Source of the DNA: Pseudomonadota bacterium
GTDB lineage: Bacteria; Pseudomonadota; Alphaproteobacteria; Sphingomonadales; Sphingomonadaceae
Reading direction: 5' to 3'
Length of the DNA stretch: 64,000 bases
Assembly (NCBI GenBank): GCA_029550345.1
Contig: JAKPHK010000052.1
Location: 1-64,000, forward strand
Shown here: piece by piece, positions 17,165-27,025 of the stretch
Layout: each line of letters starts with the position of its first letter
Numbering within the stretch: position 1 is the stretch's first letter
Program-made: the position numbers and the translations under genes
The notes under the pieces: model-generated
Databases searched by the model: none
What the model was told of the DNA's origin: nothing
The model's input: only the letters and a program-made list of their open reading frames with translations

Positions 17165-17887
17165 TCAGACCGCATCGGTCTTGGCAAAGGGCGAAAAATC
17201 GATCCCGGTATCATAGACGTCAACGCCCTCTCGCGCCTTGAACCAGCCGACCACGGCATAGGTCACCGGGGTCAGCACCGCTTCCCAGACGACCTTGAAG
17301 AACCAGTTGGTCACCATCACCGTCAGAACCTGGCTGGTGGTCCAGTTGCCCAGGAAGGCCACGGGGTAGAAGATCAGACTGTCCACGCCCTGGCCGAACA
17401 CGGTCGATCCGATTGTGCGGGTCCACAGGTGCTTTCCGCCGGTCATGATCTTCATTTTGGCCAGTACGAAGCTGTTGACGAATTCCCCGGCCCAGAACGC
17501 CAGGATCGAGGCGGCGACGATCCGCCAGGTCGATCCGAACACGCTTTCATAGGCGGCCTGCCCGCCCCAGCCTTCGGCCGGCGGCATGGCCACCACGACA
17601 TAGCTCATGAAGGCCATGAAGATCAGCGCGCCGAACCCCATCCACACGCAGCGCCGGGCGTTAGCATAGCCGTAAACCTCGGTCAGCACGTCGCCCAGCA
17701 CATAGGACAGCGGGAAGAACAGGATCCCGGCGCCAAAGGTAATGCCGCCCACCGTCGCCAGCTTGCTCGCCCCGATCAGGTTCGAAAGCAGCAGGATCGC
17801 GACGAAAGCTGCCATCAGATAGTCGAAATAGCGAAAGTGCCGACGCGCGCCGGTGGTGCCGTCAATGTGCTGGATCGGTGTGGTCAT
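17165..17887 (-). CDS. queuosine precursor transporter (YhhQ/QPTR family)
   Basis: 240-residue membrane protein of the DUF165/YhhQ family, which imports queuosine precursors (preQ0/preQ1) for tRNA modification. About six helices are visible: FDYLMAAFVAILLLSNLIGASK, the GGITFGAGILFFPLSYVLGDVLTEVYG signature, MGFGALIFMAFMSYVVV, IVAASILAFWAGEFVNSFVLAK, TIGSTVFGQGVDSLIFYPVAF and VVWEAVLTPVTYAVV. The ATG at 17887 starts MTTPIQHIDG; the frame is open to 17923 without support. It is probably a single-gene unit, convergent with pspC. Confidence 0.92.
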   Translation of the reverse strand: MTTPIQHIDGTTGARRHFRYFDYLMAAFVAILLLSNLIGASKLATVGGITFGAGILFFPLSYVLGDVLTEVYGYANARRCVWMGFGALIFMAFMSYVVVAMPPAEGWGGQAAYESVFGSTWRIVAASILAFWAGEFVNSFVLAKMKIMTGGKHLWTRTIGSTVFGQGVDSLIFYPVAFLGNWTTSQVLTVMVTNWFFKVVWEAVLTPVTYAVVGWFKAREGVDVYDTGIDFSPFAKTDAV

Positions 17888-17948
17888 GGAAAAGCAGGCT
17901 AGCCAAGTTTGCGCGAGGCGCAAAGCCTGCCTATGAGGGCCGCGGCGT

Positions 17949-18025
17949 GCGCCCGTAGCTCATCTGGATAGAGCGCGAGACTTCTAATCTTGAGGCAGTA
18001 GGTTCGAGTCCTACCGGGCGCGCCA
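17949..18025 (+). tRNA. tRNA-Arg (anticodon TCT)
   Basis: 77-nt cloverleaf with encoded CCA. The 7-bp acceptor stem is GCGCCCG/CGGGCGC, the D-arm GCTCATCTGGATAGAGC, the anticodon stem CGAGA/TCTTG with loop CTTCTAA (anticodon TCT), and the T-arm has GGTTCGAGTCC. It reads AGA codons. Confidence 0.97.
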
Positions 18026-18293
18026 CCATTGTTTGCCCTCATGCGCCGGGCGGCCGCATCCGCGGCCTTGGCTTTCCTCGCATAAGCTCGGGCGGCCGGT
18101 CGGCCTTGCGAACCCTGTCGGGTTCGATGGCGCTCATGTCGGGCGAGCTGCTTTTCCATATTTTGCGTTGAGCGTGATGGCCGTCACGGCCAGGTCGCGG
18201 GAATTTGCCTAAGCAGAATTGCGACCCGACCCGGTGGCGCGACTGCCGGGCACCTTTCCTCCCCAGCGTGGGTCTTCCTGCGCGGGGGGCTTT

Positions 18294-19094
18294 TTAACCG
18301 CGGGCTGCGCTTTCCAGAATTTCACCGTCGATCGGATAGCCTGCATCGGGCGGAATCAGGAGCCAGGGAACCCCGCCGCGCATTTCCATGAACGGCGTGA
18401 TCATCCGCACCGGATAGTCCGCAACATGGGACAGGGCCGCGCCAAAACTGTCGAACTGCGCCAGACGTTCCAGGTTGCGGCGGGTCGGGAAGATGATCTT
18501 GATGTCGCCCGCATCGGCCATCCGCAGCGCCTCTGCCGCGCTGGCCCAGAACAGGTGGGTGTTCTCGGTAAAATCGACCAGCAGGTCGACCGCGCCGGTG
18601 CCCAGATCGGTCAGATAGAAGCGCGTATCGAACACGCGGATCTCGCGGTGCTTGGGCCGCCAGCGGGAAAAGGGGACAAGACCCGCCAGATCGAGCGTCC
18701 AGCCCATTTCCTCCAGCACCGGAGCCAGCGCCCCGGTTTCGAGCAGGCGCGACCGCGCCCGGCGGGCGTCCGCAAGGCTGGGGCGCTGGTGCAGGCCAAC
18801 CGCCAGCCCGGTTTCCTCCAGCGTTTCGCGGACGGCGGCGATCCGTGCAGCCAGTTCGTCACGCGCGTCATCGTCGGCGGCGCCGTGGGCATCGGCAAGG
18901 TCGCGATCGGCATCGTCAACCTTGCCGCCTGGAAACACCGCGGCCCCGCCGGCAAAGCGCATTTCCTTCGATCGCTGGACCATCAGCAACTGCGGCGCAC
19001 CGCCTTCGGGGCAGTTGCGGAAGATGACCAGCGTGGCTGCCGGGATGGCCGGCGGCGGATCGCCGTCAGGGTCGAAGATGTCTTTCAGATCCAT
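18294..19094 (-). CDS. NUDIX hydrolase
   Basis: 266-residue NUDIX-fold pyrophosphohydrolase. The Nudix box is split by an acidic insertion: VFPGGKVDDAD near residue 55, then about 20 extra residues and AAVRETLEETGLAVGL, which retains the REXXEE metal-binding helix. N-terminal (AATLVIFRNCP, LLMVQRS) and C-terminal parts resemble the NUDT19/CoA-diphosphatase-like group. The ATG at 19094 (MDLKDIFDPDG) is preferred over the ATG at 19130. The substrate cannot be read from sequence; an acyl-CoA or nucleotide diphosphate is likely. Confidence 0.87.
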   Translation of the reverse strand: MDLKDIFDPDGDPPPAIPAATLVIFRNCPEGGAPQLLMVQRSKEMRFAGGAAVFPGGKVDDADRDLADAHGAADDDARDELAARIAAVRETLEETGLAVGLHQRPSLADARRARSRLLETGALAPVLEEMGWTLDLAGLVPFSRWRPKHREIRVFDTRFYLTDLGTGAVDLLVDFTENTHLFWASAAEALRMADAGDIKIIFPTRRNLERLAQFDSFGAALSHVADYPVRMITPFMEMRGGVPWLLIPPDAGYPIDGEILESAARG

Positions 19095-19232
19095 GCGAAC
19101 CAGCCTGCAATCTCGCAGCCGATTTGCCAAGCGGATTAATCGTCCGCTTAGTGTCGGGCTGCTTTACAAATCGCAGCAACGTCGATTTGGCGAAAAACTC
19201 TAAAAGATTGAATAAAAGCATAAAACGGAAAC

Positions 19233-19248
19233 TGGCACGGTGTCTGCA
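19233..19248 (+). promoter_or_regulatory. predicted sigma54 (-24/-12) promoter upstream of GGDEF-EAL gene
   Basis: TGGCACG-GTGT-CTGCA has the same core and the same single -12 mismatch as the site at 16687. Initiation would fall near 19258, leaving a leader of about 190 nt before the GTG start at 19451. The surrounding 19095-19450 stretch holds no other supported gene; the AT-rich bases just upstream (TTGGCG followed by an A-run at 19187) resemble the region upstream of the other two sigma54-like sites. Confidence 0.65.
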
Positions 19249-19450
19249 TTATATTGTGTACCCCCAAGCAGTCTCGAATGAGGCGGGGCCGCACCCTGGT
19301 CTCCGCGGCTCCGCCTCCCCGAGAACTCCCCCACAAGTTGCCGCAGTCCCAACAGGGTCAAGATCACCTTAAGGACGCGATAAGCATTCCTTGATCCTTG
19401 GCCGCTAGCAATCCGCCAGGCGTCTCACGACCGCAGCAGGGATTCCATTT

Positions 19451-21679
19451 GTGACGGGCAATCTGATCAACGGCGACTGGCGCAAAGCCCGGCTGTTCGG
19501 GCCGATTGTCGGCCTGACCCTTGGGGTGCTGGCGCTGCTGATCCTGACCACGGCGATCCTGGTCCACCGTTTCGACGATACCGCTTCGGCACGTGAGCAG
19601 CATATGTTCGAACGCGGTTTCGCGCAGCAGCTTGAAGAGCTGGACAAGGTTGTCGCCACCCAGGTCGATTGGGACGATGCGATCGTGATGATGGATCATC
19701 GCCGCGATGCCGCCTGGATCGATTTCAACGTCGGAAACTATCTGCACACCTTCAATGGCTTCACCCGATCTTTCGTGGTCGATGGCGATGAGAAGGTCTT
19801 CTATGCTTCGGCAAATGGCGAAAGGGCCGGGCTGGACCTGTATGCCCCGTTCCGGCCGATCGCGGCTCAGCTCCTGCCGCGCATCCGTCAGGCCGAAAAG
19901 GCGCGGCCGCCGCTGGTCTTGCGGCCCGGCAAGGACAACATCGTCATCCCCCCGATCCAGGGCAATACGGTCACGCGGATCGGCGATCAGACCTACATCG
20001 TCATCGCCACGCTGGTTCAGCCCGATTTCGGGAAGGCCCTGCCCAAGGGCGCGCGGGCGCCGGTGACGATTACCGCGCTGCCGATCGATGCCCGCCTGCT
20101 CGGCATATTTGCGCAGCGCTATCAGCTTGACGATCTGAAACTGACCGCGCCGGATGCGAAATCGAACGGTCGGGGTAATCTGGTCCTGCGCGATCTCAGC
20201 GGACGACCGGTGGCTTCGCTGGTCTGGACGCCGCGCCGCCCGAGCGCGATCCTGAGCGAACAGCTGCTGCTTCCGCTGCTGCTGATGCTGGGCTTGCTGG
20301 GGCTGGTCGCCTGGACCATGGTCCGGCGCAGCGGCATCGTGATCAGCGATCTGATCGCGAGCGAGGCGCGGGCCAAGCATCTGGCGTTCCACGACCCACT
20401 GACTCGCCTGCCCAACCGTGCCATGCTGTTCGAACGTCTGCACAGCCTGCTGGCGACGGTCGGGTCCGATACCAGCCGTCTGACGGTGCTGTGCGTCGAT
20501 CTCGACCGGTTCAAGGAAATCAATGACACGCTTGGCCACCACGCCGGCGATCTGGTTATCGAGGCCACCGCCAATCGTCTGCGCACGGCCTGTGCCGGGG
20601 CGGCGTTGATCGCCAGGCTGGGCGGCGATGAATTTGTCGTCCTGTGCTCAAGTGGCTGCTGCGAAAGCGCGGAAATGCTTGGGCACCGCGTCCTTGAGGC
20701 ACTGTCGCGGCCGATCCAGTCCGAATATGGGCGGTTGGAAATCGGCTGCTCGATCGGGGCGGTGATCATCGACCGCCCCGGGGTGGAGCCGACCGAGGCG
20801 CTGCGCTGGGCCGATCTGGCGCTTTACCATTCCAAGCAGAATGGCCGCGGCAGGCTGACCTTCTTCGAACCGCGGATGGACCAGGCCCTGCAAGGCCGCC
20901 GGTCGCTGGAAACCGATCTGCGCCATGCCCTGGCCAATGATGAACTGTTCATGGTCTATCAGCCGCAGGTCGATCTGGCCGGGAACATTCACGCCGCAGA
21001 AGCGCTGCTGCGCTGGTCCCACCCCGAGCGCGGCGAGGTGCCGCCCGACGTCTTTGTCCCGCTGGCCGAGGAAACGGGTCTGATCCTTGCGCTTGGCGAA
21101 TTCGTGATGCGCCGGGTCTTTGCCGATACCGGCAGCTGGACCCGGCTGCGGGTGGCGATCAATGTTTCCGCCGAACAGATGCGCTCACCCGGTTTTGCCG
21201 CGGCGGTCGCCCGCCTGGCGGCAGAGGCTGAAATTGATCCATCGCGCTATGAGATCGAGCTGACCGAAACCGCGCTGCTCAGCGACGAGCCGGTTACTGC
21301 GGGCAACATCGGCGCGCTGAAGCGGCTGGGCTTTACTTTCGCTCTCGACGATTTCGGCACGGGCTATTCCAGCCTCAGCGTGTTGCAGCGGTTCTCGGTC
21401 GATAAGATCAAGATCGATCGGTCGTTCGTATCCTGCCTGGGGGATGGCGGCGAATCCGAGGCGCTGGTCGATGCCATGGTTCGCCTCGCCAAGGCACTGC
21501 ACCTGCGGGTGATCGCCGAAGGGGTTGAATCCGAAGCGCAGCGCGAACGGCTGGCCAGTTGCGGCTGCAACGAGTTTCAGGGATTCCTTACCGGACGCCC
21601 GATGGGTCTGCGGGAAATCGTGGAACTGGCCCACGAAAGCCCCGGCGCGGCGGAAGCCGAAATCAGGAAGTCGGCGTAA
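19451..21679 (+). CDS. membrane GGDEF-EAL cyclic-di-GMP protein with CHASE4-like sensor
   Basis: 742-residue inner-membrane protein. Helix 1 ([16 protein letters not shown]) is followed by a periplasmic CHASE4-like sensor ([28 protein letters not shown]) and helix 2 ([20 protein letters not shown]). Then come a GGDEF domain with intact [10 protein letters not shown] and an EAL domain with [24 protein letters not shown] and KIDRSFV. Both active sites look complete, so it may make or degrade cyclic-di-GMP depending on signal. The start is GTG with a weak CAGGGA site. A sigma54-type promoter 200 bp upstream suggests envelope-stress or nitrogen-type control. The stop overlaps the converging grxD tail by 17 bp. 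Confidence 0.94.
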   Translation: MTGNLINGDWRKARLFGPIVGLTLGVLALLILTTAILVHRFDDTASAREQHMFERGFAQQLEELDKVVATQVDWDDAIVMMDHRRDAAWIDFNVGNYLHTFNGFTRSFVVDGDEKVFYASANGERAGLDLYAPFRPIAAQLLPRIRQAEKARPPLVLRPGKDNIVIPPIQGNTVTRIGDQTYIVIATLVQPDFGKALPKGARAPVTITALPIDARLLGIFAQRYQLDDLKLTAPDAKSNGRGNLVLRDLSGRPVASLVWTPRRPSAILSEQLLLPLLLMLGLLGLVAWTMVRRSGIVISDLIASEARAKHLAFHDPLTRLPNRAMLFERLHSLLATVGSDTSRLTVLCVDLDRFKEINDTLGHHAGDLVIEATANRLRTACAGAALIARLGGDEFVVLCSSGCCESAEMLGHRVLEALSRPIQSEYGRLEIGCSIGAVIIDRPGVEPTEALRWADLALYHSKQNGRGRLTFFEPRMDQALQGRRSLETDLRHALANDELFMVYQPQVDLAGNIHAAEALLRWSHPERGEVPPDVFVPLAEETGLILALGEFVMRRVFADTGSWTRLRVAINVSAEQMRSPGFAAAVARLAAEAEIDPSRYEIELTETALLSDEPVTAGNIGALKRLGFTFALDDFGTGYSSLSVLQRFSVDKIKIDRSFVSCLGDGGESEALVDAMVRLAKALHLRVIAEGVESEAQRERLASCGCNEFQGFLTGRPMGLREIVELAHESPGAAEAEIRKSA

Positions 21680-21992
21680 GGCCCGATTGGGCCATTAGAT
21701 CCTGCAATTCACCGGCTTCGTACATTTCCATCATGATGTCGCTGCCGCCAACGAATTCGCCCTTCACGTAAAGTTGCGGAATCGTCGGCCAATCCGAATA
21801 GGCCTTGATGCCCGAACGGATTTCCATGTCCTGCAGTACGTCAACGCCCTGATAGGGCACGCCAAGATGTTCAAGGATCGCCACGGCCCGGCTGGAAAAG
21901 CCGCACTGCGGAAACAGCGGGGTTCCCTTCATGAACAGGACCACGTCATTGGTGTTGACGATTTCGGCGATGCGGGCGTTGGTATCGGACAT
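21663..21992 (-). CDS. grxD: monothiol glutaredoxin Grx4 family
   Basis: 109-residue monothiol glutaredoxin that carries and delivers [2Fe-2S] clusters. The CGFS active site is in [11 protein letters not shown] near residue 30; the glutathione-binding [19 protein letters not shown] motif and the leading KGTP lysine are present. It follows a bolA gene by 21 bp, the usual partner that forms a Grx-BolA cluster heterocomplex in iron homeostasis. Confidence 0.96.
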   Translation of the reverse strand: MSDTNARIAEIVNTNDVVLFMKGTPLFPQCGFSSRAVAILEHLGVPYQGVDVLQDMEIRSGIKAYSDWPTIPQLYVKGEFVGGSDIMMEMYEAGELQDLMAQSGLTPTS

Positions 21993-22013
21993 GGAATAAG
22001 GCTCCTTGCCGCC

Positions 22014-22241
22014 CTAGTTGGGAACGGCGGTGGTCAGTTGCAAGGCGTGCAGGGCTTCGCCCATGTCTGCACCGATCGCGGCATAGACCAGCTTGTGCTG
22101 TGCCACCCGCGGCTTGCCGACGAATGCGGCCGAAACCACGTGGGCCGCCCAGTGATTGTCATCACCGGCCAGATCGGTCAGCGTCACTTCGGCATCGGGC
22201 AGTCCAGCCTTGATGCGGGCGATGATTTCCGCCCCGGCCAT
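22014..22241 (-). CDS. bolA: BolA family protein
   Basis: 75-residue BolA/IbaG-type protein. The conserved core HWAAHVVSAAFVGKPRVAQHKLVYAAIG is visible, including the C-terminal His (AQHKLVY) that helps ligate the Fe-S cluster with Grx4. The ATG at 22241 is chosen; a GTG at 22247 in the same frame is possible. It lies between the zeta-subunit gene (10-bp gap) and grxD (21-bp gap), one transcript. Confidence 0.93.
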   Translation of the reverse strand: MAGAEIIARIKAGLPDAEVTLTDLAGDDNHWAAHVVSAAFVGKPRVAQHKLVYAAIGADMGEALHALQLTTAVPN

Positions 22242-22251
22242 TGCCACGGGT

Positions 22252-22575
22252 TCAGGCCTCGCCCATCAGCGCGCGGCGGGCTTCGACGGCCTTGGCATCA
22301 AGCGCGGCGCGAACCTCTGCCTCGTCAACTTCCACGCCGGCCGAAACCAGATCGCCCAGCAGCTTGCGGATCACATCTTCATCGCCGGCTTCTTCAAAGT
22401 CGGCCTGGACCACGGCCTTGGCATAGGCTTCGGCCTCTACTGCGGACAGACCCATCTTTTCAGCAGCCCAGGTGCCCAGCAAACGGTTGCGGCGGGCCTG
22501 GACGCGGAACTGCATTTCCTCATCGCGAGCGAATTTGGATTCCTCGGCGCGTTCGCGGTCATTGAAGTCTGTCAT
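22252..22575 (-). CDS. DUF1476 protein, F1-ATPase inhibitor subunit zeta
   Basis: 107-residue soluble helical protein of the DUF1476 family, the alphaproteobacterial zeta subunit that inhibits ATP hydrolysis by F1. The inhibitory N-terminus reads FNDRERAEESKFARDEEMQF and the globular part LGTWAAEKMGL...DEDVIRKLLGDL. The ATG at 22575 has GGAG 5 bases upstream; the longer open frame to 22740 has no similarity. It sits between a c-type cytochrome gene and bolA. Confidence 0.93.
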   Translation of the reverse strand: MTDFNDRERAEESKFARDEEMQFRVQARRNRLLGTWAAEKMGLSAVEAEAYAKAVVQADFEEAGDEDVIRKLLGDLVSAGVEVDEAEVRAALDAKAVEARRALMGEA

Positions 22576-22600
22576 GGTTGCTCCTGGCAGTGTCTCGCGC

Positions 22601-23077
22601 CTATCCGGCCTTGGGCGGCGGCGCCTGGTACGAATCATGGCAGCCCTTGCACGATGCCGCCGTGCTGGCAAGCGCGGCGTCGAACGCGGCCTTGTCTTCG
22701 GCGCGGGCGGCATCGGCAAGCGCCCTGGCGGCATCGGCAAAAGCCTTGGCCTTGGCGGCGAAATCGGCCTTGTTGGTCCAGATCGCGGGCAGGGCGCGGC
22801 TGGGCACCTGGCGGGTGCTCTCGGCGAACAGCGCTGGGGAAGAGGCGGCCCACTTGGCCAGCCCGCCCGCGGGAAAGGCCAGGTTCTTCAGCGGCGTGCC
22901 GTTGGCGCTGGCCCCTTTGAGCAGGTTGAGCGTCGAAGCGGCCATTACCATTCCGGCCTGCCGCGCCTGAACCAGATCCTTTGGTGCAGGCCCGGCGGGC
23001 GCTGCGGCGGGTTTGGCCGAAACGGCAAATGCGGTGGCCAAAAGGCCCCCGGCGATCAGGATACGCGCTGCGAACAT
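22601..23077 (-). CDS. cytochrome c-prime family protein
   Basis: 158-residue periplasmic haem protein. A signal peptide (ARILIAGGLLATAFAVSA) is followed by a four-helix body and a single C-terminal haem site CKGCH in AASCKGCHDSYQ, the layout of cytochrome c'/c556. An electron-transfer or NO-binding role is possible. The ATG at 23077 has GGGAG 7 bases upstream and is preferred to the ATG at 23083. The gene lies between the quinone oxidoreductase and zeta-subunit genes on the same strand. Confidence 0.88.
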   Translation of the reverse strand: MFAARILIAGGLLATAFAVSAKPAAAPAGPAPKDLVQARQAGMVMAASTLNLLKGASANGTPLKNLAFPAGGLAKWAASSPALFAESTRQVPSRALPAIWTNKADFAAKAKAFADAARALADAARAEDKAAFDAALASTAASCKGCHDSYQAPPPKAG

Positions 23078-23102
23078 CTGCATTCTCCCGTTCGGCGCAG
23101 GA

Positions 23103-24101
23103 TCAATCCATGGTCACCACGACTTTGCCGATCGCCTTGCGCTCAGCCAGCATGGTAATCGCTTCGCCGCCGCGTTCCAGCGGGAAAGTGGCCGAAACCT
23201 TCGGGTTGATCTTGCCGCTTTTGAGCAGATCGAACAGCGTGGCGATGTGGACGGCATTGGCCTTGGGATCGCGTGCGGCAAAGGCACCCCAGAACACGCC
23301 GCAAACATCGCAGCTTTTCAGCAGGGTCAGGTTGAGCGGCAGCTTGGCGATCCCGGCCGGGAAGCCGACCACGCAGAACCGGCCCTCCCACGCGATCGAG
23401 CGCAGCGCCGGTTCGGAATAGTCACCGCCGACCACGTCATAGATCACGTTGGCACCGTCTGGGCCGCAAGCCGCCTTGAAGGCTTCGGCCAAGGCTTTCG
23501 ACTGGTCCTTGTCGAACGGCGCGCGCGGATAGATCACGACTTCATCGGCGCCATGTTCGCGCGCGACGGCAGCCTTTTCCTCGTTCGAAACCGCGGCGAC
23601 AACGCGCGCGCCATAGGCCTTGCCAAGCTCAACCGCGGAAAGGCCGACGCCGCCCGCCGCGCCCAGCACCAGCAGGGTATCACCAGCCTTCAGATGCCCG
23701 CGATCAAGCAGGCCGTGCATATTGGTGCCATAAGTCATCAGCAGCGACGCGCCGGTTTCAAAGCTGACGCCTTCGGGCAGGGGGAACAGCTTGTCCGCCG
23801 GAGCGAGTGCCTGGGTGGCAAGGCCGCCGTTGCCCATCATCGCGATCACCCGGTCGCCCGGCTTCCACTGGGTCACGCCTTCGCCAACCGCATCGATCAC
23901 GCCGGAAAGTTCGCCGCCGGGCGCAAAGGGGCGCTGCGGCTTGAACTGGTACATATCGCGGATGATCAGCACATCGGGATAGTTGATTGCGCAGGCCTTC
24001 ACCGCGATCCGGACCTGCCCCGGCCCGGGAACCGGGCTTTCCAGTTCATCAAGGGTCAGTGTCTCGGGTCCGCCGACGGCGTGGCTGCGCAGGGCTTTCA
24101 T
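23103..24101 (-). CDS. NADPH:quinone oxidoreductase-like MDR enzyme
   Basis: 332-residue zinc-independent medium-chain dehydrogenase/reductase (QOR type). It shows the GroES-like N-terminus (VRIAVKACAINYPDVLIIRDMYQFKP, PFAPGGELSGVIDAVGEGV) and a Rossmann motif LLVLGAAGGVGLSAVELGKAYGARVVAAVS; structural zinc cysteines are absent. The ATG at 24101 overlaps the leuD stop by one base (TGATG) behind a GGAGAG site. It probably reduces quinones or enones with NADPH and is co-transcribed with leuD. Confidence 0.9.
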   Translation of the reverse strand: MKALRSHAVGGPETLTLDELESPVPGPGQVRIAVKACAINYPDVLIIRDMYQFKPQRPFAPGGELSGVIDAVGEGVTQWKPGDRVIAMMGNGGLATQALAPADKLFPLPEGVSFETGASLLMTYGTNMHGLLDRGHLKAGDTLLVLGAAGGVGLSAVELGKAYGARVVAAVSNEEKAAVAREHGADEVVIYPRAPFDKDQSKALAEAFKAACGPDGANVIYDVVGGDYSEPALRSIAWEGRFCVVGFPAGIAKLPLNLTLLKSCDVCGVFWGAFAARDPKANAVHIATLFDLLKSGKINPKVSATFPLERGGEAITMLAERKAIGKVVVTMD

Positions 24102-24700
24102 CACTTCTCTCCTGTTACCTTTTCGAGCCATGGCAGGTCTGCCTGGCGCTTGTTTTCGTGTGCGGAAATCGCCGCGTCGCGGGCCAGGGTCAGCCCAACC
24201 TCATCAAGACCGCCCAGCAGGCAGTCCTTGCGGAACGGATCGATCTCGAATTCGAAACGATCCTGAAACGGGGTGGTGACGACCTGGTTTTCCAGATCGA
24301 CATGGACCGGATCGGTCTTTGCCACTTCCAGCAAGCGGTCGATCGCCGGCTGCGGCAGGACCACGGTCAGGATCCCGTTCTTGAAGGCGTTGCCTGAAAA
24401 GATGTCGGAAAAGCTGGGGGCGATCACCGCCTTGATACCCAGGTCCAGAAGCGCCCAGGCGGCGTGTTCGCGGCTTGATCCGCAGCCGAAATTATCCCCC
24501 GCGATCAGGATCGGTGCGCCCTTGAACTCGGCGCTGTCGAAAAGGTTGTCCGGGTCCTTGCGCAGCGTTTCAAAGGCGCCGCGCCCCATCCCTTCTCGGG
24601 TGATGGTCTTCAACCAGTGGGCCGGAATGATCACGTCGGTATCGACGTTCTTGGCACCGAACGGGATCGCCCGGCCATCGACTTCGCGCAGCGGTTCCAT
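24101..24700 (-). CDS. leuD: 3-isopropylmalate dehydratase small subunit
   Basis: 199-residue swivel-domain subunit of isopropylmalate isomerase, the second committed step of leucine synthesis, working with LeuC. Markers are [17 protein letters not shown] near the N-terminus and [17 protein letters not shown], which contains the substrate-binding GCGSSREH. The ATG at 24700 overlaps the preceding small gene's stop (TGATG), and its own stop overlaps the next ATG, so the cluster is translationally coupled. Confidence 0.97.
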   Translation of the reverse strand: MEPLREVDGRAIPFGAKNVDTDVIIPAHWLKTITREGMGRGAFETLRKDPDNLFDSAEFKGAPILIAGDNFGCGSSREHAAWALLDLGIKAVIAPSFSDIFSGNAFKNGILTVVLPQPAIDRLLEVAKTDPVHVDLENQVVTTPFQDRFEFEIDPFRKDCLLGGLDEVGLTLARDAAISAHENKRQADLPWLEKVTGEK

Positions 24701-24891
24701 CAATCGGTTTCCGGCGCGTCTTCCGGGTGGGCGGGTGGCGCGGTCGGTTTCTTGGCCTGGTCCTTGCGGCGCGAGGCATAGAGCAGCGCGGCGGCCAGCG
24801 CGGCGGAACCGATCGCGGCCCCGGCCAGGGCGGCCTTGCCGGTCCAGTTCGATTTTTCGCCCTTTTCGGGCTTGTCGGAATTGTCGGTCAT
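24700..24891 (-). CDS. 63-residue single-span membrane protein between leuC and leuD
   Basis: Small protein with a charged N-terminus ([17 protein letters not shown]), one membrane helix ([20 protein letters not shown]), a basic RRKDQAKK stretch and a proline-rich acidic tail. It is wedged in the leu operon, 57 bp after leuC and overlapping leuD by one base. No family is recognised; its role in leucine synthesis, if any, is unknown. Confidence 0.75.
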   Translation of the reverse strand: MTDNSDKPEKGEKSNWTGKAALAGAAIGSAALAAALLYASRRKDQAKKPTAPPAHPEDAPETD

Positions 24892-24948
24892 GGTCCTACC
24901 TATGTGATCCCTGGACTGCGGAAAGCAAGTGGCGTGTCAGGCGGTGTG

Positions 24949-26379
24949 TCAGGCAAGGTCCCTGACATCGGTCAGCCGTCCGGTCACCGCAGCCGCGGCC
25001 GCCATCGCCGGGCTGACCAGATGGGTGCGCGAACCCGGCCCCTGACGGCCAACGAAATTGCGGTTGGAAGTGCTGGCGCAGCGCTCACCCGCCGGGACCT
25101 TGTCCGGGTTCATTCCCAGGCACGCCGAGCAACCCGGCTCACGCCATTCAAGACCGGCTTCGATGAATATCCGGTCCAGCCCTTCGGCCTCGGCCTGCCG
25201 TTTGACCAGGCCTGAACCGGGCACCACGATCGCCCATTTGACGTTCGGTGCCTTGGTCCGCCCCTTGAGTACCGCTGCTGCGGCTCTCAGGTCCTCTATC
25301 CGGCTGTTGGTGCAGCTGCCGATGAACACGTTCTGCACCTCCACGTCCTGCATCCGCTGGCCGGGGGTGAGCCCCATGTAATCGAGCGATTTGCGGGCTG
25401 CTTCCTGCTTCGACGGATCGGCGAAACTGTCAGGCGAGGGGACCGTCCCGGTGATCGCCACGGTATCTTCCGGACTTGTGCCCCAGGTAACGGTCGGCGC
25501 GATATCGGCGGCGTCGATCACCACCACCTTGTCATAGCTGGCGCCCGAATCGGTCGCCAGACTGCGCCACCAGGCCACCGCCTTATCCCAATCCTTACCC
25601 TTGGGGGCATAGGGCCGACCCTTTGAATAGGCGAAGGTTTTTTCGTCGGGCGCGATCAGACCGGCGCGGGCGCCGTGCTCGATCGCCATGTTAGACACGG
25701 TCAGCCGCCCCTCGATCGAAAGATCGCGGATCACCGATCCGGTATATTCGATAACATAGCCCGTGCCGCCCGCCGCGCCGAGCAATCCGCAGATGTGCAG
25801 CACCACGTCCTTGGCCGTCACGCCGGGGCCAAGCTGGCCATCGACGCGGACTTCCATGGTCTTCGATTGCTTGAGCAACAGCGTCTGGGTGGCCAGCACG
25901 TGCTCCACCTCGCTGGTGCCGATGCCAAAGGCCAGCGCCCCCAGCCCGCCGTGGCAGGCGGTGTGGCTATCGCCGCAAACGATCGTCGCGCCGGGCAGAG
26001 AAAAGCCCTGTTCAGGGCCGACCACGTGCACGATCCCCTGCTCAAGATCGGCATCACCGATCAGGCGCACGCCGAATTCGGGCGCGTTGCGTTCCAGCGC
26101 GGCGAGCTGCTGCGCGCTTTCGGGATCGGCGATCGGAATCGCCTTGCCCGCGGCGTCACGCCGGGCGGTGGTCGGCAGGTTGTGATCGGGGACCGCAAGG
26201 GTCAGGTCCGGACGGCGGACCTTGCGCCCGGCCAGCCGCAGCGCTTCGAAGGCTTGCGGGCTGGTCACTTCGTGAACCAGATGGCGGTCGATGTAGATCA
26301 GGCAGGTCCCGTCATCGCGGCGTTCCACCACATGGGCATCCCAGATCTTTTCGTAGAGCGTACGCGGTTTGCTGGCCAT
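24949..26379 (-). CDS. leuC: 3-isopropylmalate dehydratase large subunit
   Basis: 476-residue aconitase-superfamily subunit carrying the [4Fe-4S] cluster. Cluster ligands are visible in [13 protein letters not shown] and [13 protein letters not shown]; other hallmarks are [16 protein letters not shown] at the N-terminus and [26 protein letters not shown]. The ATG at 26379 ([16 protein letters not shown]) is the family start; the frame extends to 26454. With leuD downstream it converts 2-isopropylmalate to 3-isopropylmalate. Confidence 0.97.
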   Translation of the reverse strand: MASKPRTLYEKIWDAHVVERRDDGTCLIYIDRHLVHEVTSPQAFEALRLAGRKVRRPDLTLAVPDHNLPTTARRDAAGKAIPIADPESAQQLAALERNAPEFGVRLIGDADLEQGIVHVVGPEQGFSLPGATIVCGDSHTACHGGLGALAFGIGTSEVEHVLATQTLLLKQSKTMEVRVDGQLGPGVTAKDVVLHICGLLGAAGGTGYVIEYTGSVIRDLSIEGRLTVSNMAIEHGARAGLIAPDEKTFAYSKGRPYAPKGKDWDKAVAWWRSLATDSGASYDKVVVIDAADIAPTVTWGTSPEDTVAITGTVPSPDSFADPSKQEAARKSLDYMGLTPGQRMQDVEVQNVFIGSCTNSRIEDLRAAAAVLKGRTKAPNVKWAIVVPGSGLVKRQAEAEGLDRIFIEAGLEWREPGCSACLGMNPDKVPAGERCASTSNRNFVGRQGPGSRTHLVSPAMAAAAAVTGRLTDVRDLA

Positions 26380-26456
26380 AATGTATCTGCGCCTAGGAAG
26401 ACGGCGCGAGTCTGGCAAGCGGGAAAGGCCTGTGGCGGGCCGGCAGACCTGCAACG

Positions 26457-26491
26457 CAAAACGGGGCGGACCTTGCGATCCGCCCCGCCGC
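26457..26491 (-). terminator. rho-independent terminator (reverse strand)
   Basis: A GC stem GGGGCGGA/TCCGCCCC with an 8-nt loop and, in the reverse direction, a TTTT run. It lies 17 bp after the stop of the periplasmic-protein gene at 26508, which it should terminate before leuC begins. Confidence 0.85.
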
Positions 26492-26507
26492 CTGTCATTT
26501 CGCCAGT

Positions 26508-26906
26508 TCAGTGTGTCCGATGATCGACTGGAGCCTGCTGCTCAACGCGGCCGTTGTCATCGCGCTTTTGACGAACCAGCCGGGCGCGCACCCGCTCGAT
26601 CCCGCTGTCCAGAGTGCGGGCCTCGCTCGGGCTGATGCCGTTGGCCTTGTAGCGGCGGTACTGCTGCTTGAGCTTGACGACATCGCCGCGCAGCGCAGCA
26701 GCTTCGCGGTGCGAAATGGTCTTGCGCGCTTCGGCCCGGTTGACGTCGCGTTCAAGCTCGACGATCCGCTGCCACAGCGCGGTCGCACGGACCGGTGCGG
26801 CCTGCGCGGCGTTGTTGGGCGGCGGTGCCGCCTGTGCGGCAACCGGGGTGAGCATTACTGCGCCAAAAGCCAGCGCGCTGCCGATGATCGAAAAAGTCTT
26901 GGACAT
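26508..26906 (-). CDS. small periplasmic helical protein
   Basis: 132-residue exported protein: signal peptide ending in PVAAQA, a short Pro/Ala linker, then a basic helical region ([21 protein letters not shown]...[16 protein letters not shown]) likely to form a coiled coil, and [27 protein letters not shown] lies before the ATG. It has its own terminator, so it is a single-gene unit. The family is not recognised beyond hypothetical sphingomonad proteins. Confidence 0.8.
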   Translation of the reverse strand: MSKTFSIIGSALAFGAVMLTPVAAQAAPPPNNAAQAAPVRATALWQRIVELERDVNRAEARKTISHREAAALRGDVVKLKQQYRRYKANGISPSEARTLDSGIERVRARLVRQKRDDNGRVEQQAPVDHRTH

Positions 26907-27025
26907 GGAAACCTCCTTGGTCTGCAGGCCCTGAATATGCCCGGCCAGCGCGACGGCAGATGAACAGCCTGTCGCAAGGCGGCGAGAATTTGTTGCAGGA
27001 TGTCGCGCCAGCTGCGCAGCGGCGT

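Noticed and set aside
17899..18159. Reverse ORF across tRNA-Arg
   Set aside because: It runs through the tRNA gene and has no protein-family character.
19259..19375. Short ORF in the leader of the GGDEF-EAL gene
   Set aside because: The composition is not coding-like and there is no ribosome site; treated as untranslated leader.
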